Shown here: piece after piece, positions 53,349 through 63,100 of the stretch
Numbering within the stretch: the stretch's first letter is position 1
Layout: each line of letters opens with the position of its first letter
Assembly (NCBI RefSeq): GCF_003289925.1
Contig: NZ_QLZQ01000001.1
Span: 62,001 to 126,000, forward strand
Direction of reading: 5' to 3'
Source: Planococcus maitriensis
GTDB lineage: Bacteria; Bacillota; Bacilli; Bacillales_A; Planococcaceae
Length of the DNA stretch: 64,000 bases
Notes under the pieces: model-generated
What the model saw: the letters and a program-made list of their open reading frames with translations, nothing else
What the model was told of the DNA's origin: nothing
Databases searched by the model: none
Made by a program: the position numbers and the translations under genes

Positions 53349-53952
53349 AATGATCTTTAGTTGCCGTGCGGTTGAACAATAATACAAGAATCGGCCCGAC
53401 CACCGGCAGCAAAGCCAATTGCTTGAAGTTCGCGTCCGGCAAGAAGCGGTACATGGCATAGATCGACAAGCCCCATAGCACGAACCAGTCGATGGTCATG
53501 ACCGACACCAAACTGGAAGTTTGGAACGCTTCCGCGTAGGCTTCTGGCGAAAAGCCGCGGAAGACGGTGAGGAAATTGATGATGCTGATGGCAGCGACAA
53601 AGATCAGCCACGCTTTCGAGCGCAGGATTCTGTGCAGCCAATTCGGGCCGCGGCGCTTTTTCTCTGGCGGCTTGTCGCCGAATGCGAAATACGGCAAGAG
53701 CGAGAATGCCCCGACTCCGAACGACACGAGCGCGAACGGCCACGCCGGCCAGCGGAAGCGGTCATTCGGCACAAGAAGCGTCAAAAAGACGAGCGGGAAG
53801 ATGCCGAGCGAGTTGAAGACAGCGAGTATGAGCGGGTCGACCCCTTCCCAATAGCCCATGAGAAGCGGGCCGAACTCGATGCCGCCGGAACCCGAAGGCG
53901 CGAAAAAGACAGCGTATGCAATCATCATCAGCCAAATCACTAGAAATGCCAT
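53347..53952 (-). CDS. Multi-pass membrane protein, unknown
   Basis: A 201-aa protein with about six hydrophobic segments (AFLVIWLMMIAYAVFF at the start; WFVLWGLSIYAMYRFL and LALLPVVGPILVLLF near the end). GAGGTGACACGC before ATG 53952; the longer ORF to 54279 overlaps the divergent RDD gene and is not used. Family not recognised. Confidence 0.75.
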   Translation of the reverse strand: MAFLVIWLMMIAYAVFFAPSGSGGIEFGPLLMGYWEGVDPLILAVFNSLGIFPLVFLTLLVPNDRFRWPAWPFALVSFGVGAFSLLPYFAFGDKPPEKKRRGPNWLHRILRSKAWLIFVAAISIINFLTVFRGFSPEAYAEAFQTSSLVSVMTIDWFVLWGLSIYAMYRFLPDANFKQLALLPVVGPILVLLFNRTATKDH

Positions 53953-54067
53953 GCGTGTCACCTCGATTTTCCTTGGTTTTTCCTTATCATAACGCATACA
54001 GCTCCGGCTGTCTTTGCCGAGCCGAAACGGTATAATGGATATATTCAGCAATGAGGGGGAATGGAAC

Positions 54068-54454
54068 ATGGATGCATTGACGAAAAAACGCGGCAAGGCG
54101 ATAGCGATTGATTTTGTGGTATCCGGTGCATTGACTGCAGTCGTGGAACCGCTGTTACGCAAGAAAATTAAACAAGAGTGGGTGCATGCGCTTGTGACGC
54201 CGACTGCGGTGTTCTGGGGACTCGAATACGTCCAGTTGAAGACAAGCGGGCAGACGCTCGGGCAAAAGGTGGCAGGCATTAAGATCGAAAATGCGGACGG
54301 TGGGGAACTGACGGATCAGCAAATCCTGAAACGCCTCGCACACCGCGATTCGATCATGCCGCTCCAATGGTTCAAACAACGCGGGCAGGACATGGGCGCA
54401 CAAATGCCGCATGACCGATATGCGCACACCTTAGTACGTGAACTCGATAAGTAA
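54068..54454 (+). CDS. RDD-family membrane protein
   Basis: A 128-aa protein. RDD domains are short membrane domains; the typical segment TSGQTLGQKVAGIKIENADG is present after a weakly hydrophobic N-terminal half. Unlike full RDD proteins the transmembrane part is thin. GAGGGGGA favours ATG 54068. Role unknown. Confidence 0.75.
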   Translation: MDALTKKRGKAIAIDFVVSGALTAVVEPLLRKKIKQEWVHALVTPTAVFWGLEYVQLKTSGQTLGQKVAGIKIENADGGELTDQQILKRLAHRDSIMPLQWFKQRGQDMGAQMPHDRYAHTLVRELDK

Positions 54455-54460
54455 ACAGCA

Positions 54461-54491
54461 AGGCGGCATCCAATGGGGCGCCGCCTTTTTC
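54461..54491 (+). terminator. Intrinsic terminator
   Basis: AGGCGGC / GCCGCCT stem with an 12-nt loop, T5. Confidence 0.75.
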
Positions 54492-54596
54492 GTGGAATAG
54501 AAAAAACGCAATTTCCAAAAGCGAAACTGTCTCTAGCGGCAAAAGAAAGGTTACAATATATGTAAGAATTTTTTTTTCGTTAGACAGGAGGAACCT

Positions 54597-55532
54597 ATGA
54601 ACATTCGAGAAATGAACGTCAACGGACAGAAAATCATCCCGTCGCTGGAATTGAGCATGGAGAAAGGCAAAGTGCTGGGTATTCAGACCAATGTCCAGCG
54701 CAAGAAAATCCTCCTGGCCCAATTTGCAGAGCGGGGAGATGCCTATTTGTCGTTTGCGGAACAAGGCGAATACACGCGTTTGACCGTCGAGGAATTGCTG
54801 CGCTTTATGAAGTCGGTCAGCGGCCACGACAAGCCGGTCCACTCAATGCTTCAGTTGTTTCAATTGGGCGACTACCACAAAGTGAAAATTGCCGATTTGC
54901 CGTCGTCGAAGAAAATCTATTTGTCCTTGCTGCGCGTTTATTACGCACAGCAGCCGATCATCATCTTGGAGGAGCCGTATTTTCAACTGGAAGAACCCGA
55001 TCAATTGGCATTTAAGCGGCTGTTGGAAGAATTGTCGGAAGAAAAACAAATCCTGATTCTCACTGCTAATCTGGAAGATGCGTTGATCAGCTGCGATGCT
55101 ATTTACCGTTTGGATGAAGCGGGGTTGCATCTATTGGATATAACGGATGCTGAAGATGAAGCGGAAAATGCTCACGAAACTGGCGAAGCGGAGTTCAAGA
55201 TCCAAAAAATCCCGACGAAAAAGAACGATAAAACCATTCTGTTCAACCCGCCGGAAATCGATTATATCGAAAGCATCAATAGCTCGGCTATGGTTCATGT
55301 GGCAGGGGAGACCTATACGTGCGCACTCACCTTGGCGGAATTGGAAGACAAACTCCAGCATTACGGGTTTTTCCGCTGCCACCGCTCGTATATCGTTAAT
55401 CTGCAAAAAGTGCGGGAATTGATCACGTGGACGAAAAACAGCTATAGCCTGCGTTTGACGACCGGAAAAGATTCCGTCGTGCCGCTGTCGAGGACGAAAT
55501 TAGCCGAATTAAAAGAGTTGCTGAACATTTAA
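54597..55532 (+). CDS. LytTR regulator with a degenerate ABC-ATPase-like N-terminus
   Basis: A 311-aa fusion. Residues 1-180 follow the order of an ABC ATPase (MEKGKVLGIQTNVQRKKILL in the Walker A place without GxGKS; LPSSKKIYLSLLRVYYAQQPIIILEEPYF in the signature/Walker B place), but the P-loop is gone. Residues about 210-311 are a LytTR DNA-binding domain (YIESINSSAMVHV, GFFRCHRSYIVNL, LSRTKLAELKELL). It lies just before the ABC transporter genes it probably controls. AGGAGG before ATG. Confidence 0.85.
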   Translation: MNIREMNVNGQKIIPSLELSMEKGKVLGIQTNVQRKKILLAQFAERGDAYLSFAEQGEYTRLTVEELLRFMKSVSGHDKPVHSMLQLFQLGDYHKVKIADLPSSKKIYLSLLRVYYAQQPIIILEEPYFQLEEPDQLAFKRLLEELSEEKQILILTANLEDALISCDAIYRLDEAGLHLLDITDAEDEAENAHETGEAEFKIQKIPTKKNDKTILFNPPEIDYIESINSSAMVHVAGETYTCALTLAELEDKLQHYGFFRCHRSYIVNLQKVRELITWTKNSYSLRLTTGKDSVVPLSRTKLAELKELLNI

Positions 55533-55589
55533 TTTCCCGGGAAATAATCACCGAATCACGGATTTTACGGTACAGTTCGGCCGGGAAAT
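55532..55589 (+). promoter_or_regulatory. Repeats in the ABC-transporter promoter region
   Basis: CCGGGAAAT occurs at 55537-55545 (inside the palindrome ATTTCCCGGGAAAT) and again at 55581-55589, exactly 44 bp apart. A TACAGTTCGG between them resembles a LytTR half-site. Confidence 0.45.
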
Positions 55590-55669
55590 GGTACATATTA
55601 GCGGAATCACAAAGCGTCTGCTCCTTTTTCTTACTATGCTGGTGTTATCAACGAAAAGGAGTGGCGCAC

Positions 55670-56515
55670 ATGAATGCAATTTCCGTACAGAATATCCAAA
55701 AAGCATTTGGCGGCAATATGGCTTTAAAAGATGTATCTTTCGAAATTCCGAAGGGAGAGATTTTCGGCTTTCTTGGGCCGAGCGGTTCCGGAAAAACGAC
55801 CTTGCTCAAGATTTTGACTGCCCAATTGGAAGCGACGGACGGGCATGCTGCTGTCATGGAGATGCCGTCTAGAATGATGCAAAAAACAGCCCAGAAACGG
55901 CGCTTCGGCATCTTAACTGACAATAGCGGCTTGTATGAACGGTTATCTATTGAAGAAAACCTGGATGTGTTTCGGCGTTTGTATGATTTACCCAAATCGT
56001 CCATTGACCAAGTGCTCCATTTCGTCAATTTGAATGCCGACCGCAAAAAGCGGGTCAGTGTGCTGTCGAAAGGGATGCGCCAGCGCGTCACGTTGGCGTG
56101 CGCAATTATCCACGAGCCGGAATTGCTGTTTTTGGATGAGCCGACGTCCGCGCTCGACCCGGTCAACACGGCGCATATCCATAAAGGCTTGCGCTATTTG
56201 AATGAACGGGGGACGACGATCTTTTTGACGACCCATGATATGACGGAAGCGGAATCTCTGTGCGAACGCGTAGCGATTTTGCATAAAGGAGAAATTCGTG
56301 CGATTGGGGCGCCTGACGAATTGAAAAAGGTGCATCGCGATGGCACGCTGACGGTGGAATTGACGTCGGGAGAAAAAGAGCGCTTGTCGATGAACGAAGA
56401 TTCGGCGACGGCCATTGCCGGGTGGATGAGCCGTGGGCAAATCGACCGCATGTACACGAATGAGCTGAGCCTTGGTGATATTTTTATCAAACTGACGGGG
56501 AGTGAATTGGTATGA
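55670..56515 (+). CDS. ABC transporter ATP-binding protein (exporter type)
   Basis: A 281-aa ATPase: Walker A GPSGSGKTTLL, signature VLSKGMRQRVTLACAI, Walker B LLFLDEPTSALD, H-loop TTHDMTEAE. DrrA/NatA-like exporter group. GTG 55661 is in frame, but AAGGAG 9 nt before ATG 55670 decides the start. Overlaps the permease gene by 4 nt. Confidence 0.94.
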   Translation: MNAISVQNIQKAFGGNMALKDVSFEIPKGEIFGFLGPSGSGKTTLLKILTAQLEATDGHAAVMEMPSRMMQKTAQKRRFGILTDNSGLYERLSIEENLDVFRRLYDLPKSSIDQVLHFVNLNADRKKRVSVLSKGMRQRVTLACAIIHEPELLFLDEPTSALDPVNTAHIHKGLRYLNERGTTIFLTTHDMTEAESLCERVAILHKGEIRAIGAPDELKKVHRDGTLTVELTSGEKERLSMNEDSATAIAGWMSRGQIDRMYTNELSLGDIFIKLTGSELV

Positions 56516-57222
56516 ACGTGTCTTTAAAGCGTATCCAAGCGATTTTCATCAAAGATTATAAAGAGTTCTCCAGGAACTATGCGGTGTCCATCATGATTTT
56601 GTTTCCGATTGCGTTTGCGCTCCTTTACCGGTCGGAAGCTGGCGATCAGGCAGCGATCTATGCGTTCATCATGAACTTTTCGCTGGCGATGCTCACCAGT
56701 TTCGTACAGGCCTGTTTAATTGCCGAGGAGAAAGAGCGCAATACGCTGCGTTCGCTCATGATGACCCCGGCCTCGATGCTCGATGTGCTGATCGGAAAAA
56801 GTGCGCTCGTCTTCCTTATTTCAGCGGCTGTCCTGGCGTTCACCACCTACTTATTCGGTTACGAGACCTCGAATGTGATGCTGCTGGCGGCGGCGCTCGG
56901 GATTTCCATCTTGCTTTATACAGCGATTGGGACGATTTGCGGCTTGTACTCAAAGACTTTGCTGGAAGCCTCGCTATCGGTTTTTCCGGTGCTGATCATC
57001 TTTACAGCCGGGCCGTTTGCGTTGGCCTTTGAAGAACAGTATCCGTTTTTGGAAGTGCTGCGCTATTTACCGAGCAGCCAATTGAGTGAGTTGCTCGTGG
57101 CGATGGAAGTTGGAGCGGCTGCTGGGGAACTCGCCAGACCGCTTGTCATCATCTCGGTATGGGCAGTGGTGTTGACCATTATTTCGTTTATCCTTTATAA
57201 AAAGCGCTTGATGGACCAATAA
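56512..57222 (+). CDS. ABC-2 type permease
   Basis: A 236-aa integral membrane protein with six predicted helices and the ABC-2 pattern (EEKERNTLRSLMMTPASMLDVLIGK, split here as a family consensus around the second helix). Partner of the preceding ATPase; exported substrate unknown. ATGA overlap with the ATPase stop. Confidence 0.92.
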   Translation: MNVSLKRIQAIFIKDYKEFSRNYAVSIMILFPIAFALLYRSEAGDQAAIYAFIMNFSLAMLTSFVQACLIAEEKERNTLRSLMMTPASMLDVLIGKSALVFLISAAVLAFTTYLFGYETSNVMLLAAALGISILLYTAIGTICGLYSKTLLEASLSVFPVLIIFTAGPFALAFEEQYPFLEVLRYLPSSQLSELLVAMEVGAAAGELARPLVIISVWAVVLTIISFILYKKRLMDQ

Positions 57223-57260
57223 AAAAATCCGGCTGAACCGAAAAGTTCAGCCGGATTTTT
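57223..57260. terminator. Bidirectional terminator
   Basis: Perfect 16-bp stem, AAAAATCCGGCTGAAC / GTTCAGCCGGATTTTT, between convergent genes. Confidence 0.92.
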
Positions 57261-57296
57261 TATGGTTATTTTTAAAGGGAAGCCCGGTGCATGTGA

Positions 57297-58577
57297 TTAG
57301 TTTTTCAAGAACTCCGCAATTCTCTCCACCAGACCGTCTGCAAGCGGCAGATCGGGGTCGGCATAAGCTGCCATATTGGCTTGCTGGTCATCCGGTACGG
57401 GTTTCAGTACGTGGTTCATGTCGTCGACAATCAATAGTTCGGAACCGGATTTCGCTTCGTGCAGCAGTTCTGCATCCCGTGCCGGCACTTGCAAATCACG
57501 CGTGCCGCCGACAAACAATGCCTCCGCGTCGAGTTTTGCGGCTTGTTCAATCGGGTCATACGCCATCCATGACTGGAGGTATGGCTGAACGGAAAGACGG
57601 AAGATTTGCTGCAGTTCCGGGCTCACCTCGTCCACCGTTTCGCCTTGTGCGAGTTGCCCAAGAATCGCATCAGCTTCCTCCCGCTGTGCGGCCGGCAAAG
57701 TACTGAGCTGTTCTTTCAACAGTTCATCCGCTGTGCGCCCGACGCCCGTCAGCGATACATAGGAGTCGACGCCTTCCTGGTTGGCTGCGACGAGCCCGAC
57801 GAGCGCGCCTTCGCTATGGCCGATGACCGTGATATCCGTAAAGCGCCCGTCTTCTTTAGCGAAACGGATCCAAGCGGCGGCATCTTCCGCGTAATCGTCA
57901 AAGCGCAGTTCGGATTCGCTTTTGGCGAGTGCGGCATTGTCCCCGACGCCGCGCTTGTCGTAGCGGATGACCGCGATGCCCTCGGCTTTCAGTTCTTCAG
58001 CGAGCATCTTCAGGCTATTGTTCTTGCCGGTGAGTGTCAGCGAATTGCCGTCTTTATCGGTCGGCCCGGAACCGGCAATAAGGATCGCTGCGGGGTGTGG
58101 CCCGTCCGTATCAGGAATTTCTTCCAGCGCCTGCATCATGCCGCCCTCGACTTCCGTTTCGATAATTTTCTCGGGATCGGCGGCTTGTTCTTTCTCGCCC
58201 CGCTCGAGTTCAAACGGGAATTTCTGGTTTTGCTGCGTCATGTTGCCGGTGATTTTTTCTGTATTCAGTGCTCCTTCGAACACCAAACGTTCGCCTTGTA
58301 TGGTAGTGTCAAAAGCCACTTCCGGATCATCAAACTTAACCGTCGACAAAGGATAGTTTTCGATGCCTTGCAGCGGAATACTCAAGCTGCCTTCGCCTTC
58401 AGTAAATTCAATCGAAAACGGGATCGGCTGTCCTGGAACTTCAATCGCGCCTTGCCAAAATCCATCGATTTTCGAAGGCGTTGCGCTTTCTGCTGTGTCT
58501 TCGTTGTTTCCGCCTGAACATCCGGCAGCGAGCAGGATTCCTGCAAGCGCCAGTGCGGCGGCTGTCCATTTTTTCAT
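57297..58577 (-). CDS. Alpha/beta-hydrolase lipoprotein
   Basis: A 426-aa predicted lipoprotein: signal peptide and lipobox LAAGC with C20. Residues 35-130 are a beta-rich domain (GFWQGAIEVPGQ...ALNTEKITGNM) seen in front of similar hydrolases. The hydrolase domain has AILIAGSGPTDKDGN, the nucleophile elbow VIGHSEGALVG, and a late aspartate and histidine (GGTRDLQVP, DDMNHVLKP). Probably a surface esterase or peptidase. AGGAGG before ATG. Confidence 0.9.
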   Translation of the reverse strand: MKKWTAAALALAGILLAAGCSGGNNEDTAESATPSKIDGFWQGAIEVPGQPIPFSIEFTEGEGSLSIPLQGIENYPLSTVKFDDPEVAFDTTIQGERLVFEGALNTEKITGNMTQQNQKFPFELERGEKEQAADPEKIIETEVEGGMMQALEEIPDTDGPHPAAILIAGSGPTDKDGNSLTLTGKNNSLKMLAEELKAEGIAVIRYDKRGVGDNAALAKSESELRFDDYAEDAAAWIRFAKEDGRFTDITVIGHSEGALVGLVAANQEGVDSYVSLTGVGRTADELLKEQLSTLPAAQREEADAILGQLAQGETVDEVSPELQQIFRLSVQPYLQSWMAYDPIEQAAKLDAEALFVGGTRDLQVPARDAELLHEAKSGSELLIVDDMNHVLKPVPDDQQANMAAYADPDLPLADGLVERIAEFLKN

Positions 58578-58995
58578 CTATTGGCCTCCTAATGCTATAA
58601 CTTTGAGTTTGTTTTACAACGAATAGAATATTAGAGATTAAAGAATGGAGGGCGGCGACTCCTAAGGGAGCAGTGACGGAGCACAGCGAAGGAGCGACAT
58701 GAGTCTGGAGACCCCGCAGGAAATAAATGGACGAAGCAAAGCTGAGCACATTTATTTGCGTCGCATCTGCTGTGCAGATGTGAAAGCACACGGTTTTCGT
58801 AGCGACCGAGGAGGCTCCAGCCATGCCCGCGAAAAGCGTCCGTCCAGAACGAGTTTAAGTTTTTCACTAATATACACTTCACTAGAAGAGCCCCGTTTTC
58901 CTCCCTCTTTTCAGCCGAATGGATGATTTCCACACCGCCGCGCGAGCCGTTATACTGAAAAGGATTGGGAAAAGCAAGGCGAAAGGATGGAGAAC
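58578..58995. other. 418-bp gap with repeat, no gene
   Basis: Holds the repeat above and, at the right end, the ribosome site AAAGGA of the monooxygenase gene. Nothing else recognised. Confidence 0.6.
58643..58855. repeat. Bacillales intergenic repeat, split by about 80 bp
   Basis: The outer parts, GGCGACTCCTAAGGGAGCAG, then GGAGACCCCGCAGG, and later CCGAGGAGGCTC and GCCCGCGAAAAGCGTCC, match a repeat family I recall scattered between genes in Bacillaceae and Planococcaceae. Between GCAGG and the CCGAGGAGG part there is an extra stretch (58721-58803) that carries its own AAATAAATG / CATTTATTT arms. Confidence 0.65.
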
Positions 58996-60054
58996 ATGGA
59001 ACAATACCGCATCAATCCGGACAACGGTCTCGAGTTCGGCATCTATACACTCGGCGATCATCTGCCGGACCCGCATACAGGAAAACGGCAATCGGAAGGG
59101 GAGCGGGTCCGCGAGATCATCCGCTTCGCGCAGCTTGCCGAACAGGCAGGCGTCGACTTTTTCAGCGTCGGCGAAAGCCATCAGGAATATTTCGCGACGC
59201 AAGCGCATTCAGTCGTCCTCTCGGCGATCGCGCAGGCAACCGAAAAAATAAAAGTGTCGAGCTCTTCGACGATCATCTCCACATCCGACCCGGTGCGCGT
59301 TTTCGAGGATTTCGCGACAATCGATTTGATCTCGGAAGGGCGCGCTGAAATCATCGCCGGGCGGGCGTCGCGTGTCGGGCTGTTCGATTTGCTCGGCTAT
59401 GACATCCGCTACTACGAAGAATTGTATGAAGAGAAATTCAAGCTTCTGTTGGAAATCAACGAACAGGAAACCGTCAATTGGAACGGCCGCTTCCGCGCAT
59501 CGCTAAAAGACGCGCAGATTTTGCCGCGCCCGGAACACGGCCGGCTGCCGATTTGGCGTGCGGTCGGGGGACATCCGTCAAGCGCCGTCAAAGCGGGGCG
59601 GGCTGGCGTGCCGATGATGCTCGCGACGCTCGGCGGCCCAGCGGAAACGTTCAAGATGACCATCGATGCCTACCGCAATGCCGCGACAGAAGCAGGATAC
59701 GACGCAGCGCAATTGCCGGTTGCGACAGCCGGCTTCTTCAACGCCGCCGAGACGACCCAGCAGGCGCTTGCGGAATATTATCCACATGTGGATAAAGGAA
59801 TGGTCAAAACCAATGGGCGCGGTTATCCACAGGAAGCGTTCCAGCACGGGGCGACGAAAGAAAGCGTCATGAATATCGGCAGCCCCCAGCAAATCATCGA
59901 GAAGATCCTGTATCAGCACGAACTCTACGGCCATCAGCGCTATATCGCGCAAATGGATTTCGGCGGTGTGCCGATGGAGCGCCTCGAGCGCAATCTCGAA
60001 TTATTGGCGACGGAAATTTTGCCGGCAGTGCGCAAGTATACGCGCAAGGATTGA
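58996..60054 (+). CDS. LLM-class flavin-dependent oxidoreductase
   Basis: A 352-aa bacterial-luciferase-like monooxygenase: FGIYTLGDHLPDPHTG, AEQAGVDFFSVGESHQ, SSSSTIISTSDPVRVFEDFATIDLISEGRAE with FMN-site residues, and GRASRVGLFDL. It needs reduced FMN or F420; substrate unknown. ATG 58987 would sit on the AAAGGA site, so ATG 58996 is preferred. Confidence 0.93.
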   Translation: MEQYRINPDNGLEFGIYTLGDHLPDPHTGKRQSEGERVREIIRFAQLAEQAGVDFFSVGESHQEYFATQAHSVVLSAIAQATEKIKVSSSSTIISTSDPVRVFEDFATIDLISEGRAEIIAGRASRVGLFDLLGYDIRYYEELYEEKFKLLLEINEQETVNWNGRFRASLKDAQILPRPEHGRLPIWRAVGGHPSSAVKAGRAGVPMMLATLGGPAETFKMTIDAYRNAATEAGYDAAQLPVATAGFFNAAETTQQALAEYYPHVDKGMVKTNGRGYPQEAFQHGATKESVMNIGSPQQIIEKILYQHELYGHQRYIAQMDFGGVPMERLERNLELLATEILPAVRKYTRKD

Positions 60055-60063
60055 GGGCACAGG

Positions 60064-60100
60064 AAAAAGGCGCGCAGCCGGATCAGCTGCGCGCCTTTTT
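60064..60100. terminator. Bidirectional terminator
   Basis: Perfect 15-bp stem, AAAAAGGCGCGCAGC / GCTGCGCGCCTTTTT. Confidence 0.92.
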
Positions 60101-60101
60101 A

Positions 60102-63100
60102 TTATTCCAATGGCTTCGCTGAGGTGCTTGCCGCATTATAATCAGGCTCGCTGAGAAAGGCGTCGAGGCTTCCCGGCGGCAATGGGCGGCTGAACAGATA
60201 ACCTTGCCCGACGATGCCAAAGGGCTGCAGTAATTCTGCCTGTTCCTCGAGTTCAATGCCTTCGATGACGATACGGGCATCGAGGTTCTTCCCGACTTCG
60301 ATGATGGCCGCGAGGATGAACAGATTGCGCCGGTTGATGAGCACTTCATCGATCAGGGATTTGTCGATTTTCAAGGTATCGATTTCGACATTTTTCACGA
60401 CGTTCAGCGAAGAATAGCCGGCGCCGAAATCGTCGATGGCAATGCGCAGCCCGAGCGCTTTCAGTTCGCAGATGATGCGTGCGGACCGTTCGATATCGAG
60501 CATGACGCTTTCCGTGATTTCGATCTCGAAGCGCCTTGGGTCTGCGCTCTCCTGTTCGAAGATGGCGCGTACCTTTTCACTGAAGTCGGGATCCTTGAAT
60601 TGGCGCGCCGAGACATTGACGGAAATGTTTTCCGCCGCATGGCCGAGCGCACGGAACTCTTTGGCGTCACGGCATGCCTGGCGCAGCGCCCATTCGCCGA
60701 TCGGCACGATCAAGCCGGTCTCTTCTGCGATCGGGATGAATTCCGATGGCGGCACATTGCCATAAGGCGATTGCCAGCGCAAAAGCGCCTCATAGCCGAT
60801 TACTTCGCCGCTCGCCAAATTCACTTGCGGCTGATAATGGAGGGCGAATTGCTGTTCATCGAGCGCTTTTTTCAGCGCCTGTTCCATCTGGCTCCGGCGT
60901 GTCATCAAGCTGTCGAGTTCGCGGGTGAATACCTGGAAATTGTTTTTGCCGTTCTGCTTTGCGGCATACATCGCGAAATCGGCTTCTTTGATCAGTTCCT
61001 CGCCGTCGCTTTCACAGCCGGTCTGGACAGCGATGCCGATGCTCAAGGTCACGGAAAATTCCTGTCCGAGCAATTGCACCGGTTCGCGCATCACTTGGAG
61101 GATCGCCTGGGCGAGTGCGTGGGCTTGTGGTTCGCCCGTATTTTCCGACACGATGATGAACTCATCGCCGCCGAAGCGCGAAATCGTATCATCCGGGCCG
61201 AGGCAGGAATGGATGCGGTTGGCGACGATTTTCAGGAATTGGTCGCCGCCGAAATGACCGAGCAGGTCGTTGACGCTTTTGAAATCGTCGAAATCGACCA
61301 GCAAGACCGCGATTTTTTGCTGGTGCTCCTCGGTTCTGGCAAGGACATTGCGGATATTCTGGTAAAACCAGTGGCGGTTCGGCAGCCCTGTCAGCTGGTC
61401 GGTGAAGGCGAGCCGGTTGATTTCCTGCTCGTTCGATTTTTTCTCCGTGATGTCACGGACGATGGCGAAGACGCCGTCGATTTCACCGTTCCTGCGCTTT
61501 GGCACGGCGTTGATGTCGACTTCGAGGATGTCGCCGTCTTTTCGTCTAATGCGCTGTTCGAAATTGACGGCTTCGCCGTTGAGTGCGGAGGCGAAAAAGC
61601 CTTGCACCCGCTCGACCTGTTCGGCGATGAGCGGGGTGAAGTCGAGGCCGATCAATTCGTCGAGCCTGTAGTCGCTGAGCTGCTCGGTCATCGCGTTGGC
61701 GTTCACGAAACGGCCTTCCCTGTCCATCTCGAAAACGGCATCGAGGTTGTAGTCGAACAGTGAACGGTATTTTTCTTCACTTTCGGCAAGCAGGACGAGC
61801 GCCCGTTTTTCAGCGGAAATGTCTTTGGCGATCCCGTACACGCCGGTCACGGTGCCGTCGATCAAAATCGGCATATTGGTGATGCGCAGCGACACGCGCC
61901 GCCCGGATTTATGGATGCCGACTGTTTCGTAATTCTGCGTCACGCCCTCAAGTGCCAGGCGGAACTTCGCTTCGGTCGCAGAAAGATGGCAGCTTTCGAC
62001 GACTTTATGGAAAGTCGTTTCGGTCAATTCTTCCCTCGTATAGCCGAGCAGGCGGACGAGCGAATCGTTGACATCGATCAAGCACCCGGAAGCGTCCATC
62101 GAAAAGATGCCGTCCGGGTTGTTGTGGAACAGCGATTCATAGCGTTGGCGGTTCAGTTCTAGTTCACGGTTGATTTGCTTCTGTTCGGTGATGTCGCGGA
62201 TCAACAGCTGCGATGCTGAATTGCCTTCGAACTCAATGCCCATTCCGGTCACTTCCACATCGCGGGCTTCGCCTTGCGGAGTGATCCAGATCTGTTCAGC
62301 GGGCTGGGTGCTGTGGCCGCGGTTCATCGACTGGATGCGCGACTTCGCCAGTTCACGGTAATCGGGATGAACATAAGCCAGCACATCTGTCCCGATCAGT
62401 TTTTCGGCGTCGGTTTCCCCGAACAAGTTCAAACAGGCTTGATTGACGAATAACAGCCTGCCATTGCTGTGGATGGCGATCGCTTCCGGCGATAATTCCG
62501 CAAGTCTCCGGAAGCGCCGCTCGCTTTCACGGATTTTCTTCAAATAGCGTTGTTCATTCATCAGCTGTTTCTGGTCGAGATACGCCAGATAGCCGGCGAT
62601 GGCGAGCATCAGAAGAATCAGCGCCGAGACGACGAAAGCGAGGCCCATATTGCTGAAGGAATGCGGCCCTGTCGGCATTTCGGAATAACTGACCGCTTCC
62701 ATGCCTGTATAATGGGCCGCTGAGATCATCGCGCCGAGGATAGTGGCGCTGGCGAGTTTCCTGCGCGCCGATTCCGGAGCTTCACGGTTGCGGGAGAAAA
62801 TCCGCAAGGCGACCAGTGAAAAACCGAACGCCACTAGGACCGACAAAGCGAACGGCGTCACATGGAAGCTGGGTGTGCCGACTGCTTGTGCAGCGGCCAT
62901 GCCGGTGTAATGCATGAACAATACGCCGAAGCCGATGGAAAATCCGCTGAGCACAAGCCGGGATTTTGGCGGATCCGGCAAGCGAAGTATATAAAAAGCC
63001 GGGACCGTGGCACCGACTGCACCGATAAAGGAAACGCTCAGCAAAAGCGGGTCATATTGCACGGGTGCGGCGGAATGGTGGGTCAGGATGCCGATAAAAT

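Noticed and set aside
57606..58517. A 303-codon plus-strand ORF
   Set aside because: Antisense to the alpha/beta-hydrolase lipoprotein, which has a full domain set and a proper start site.
60600..61763. A 387-codon plus-strand ORF
   Set aside because: Antisense to the GGDEF-EAL gene; long only because the region is GC-rich.
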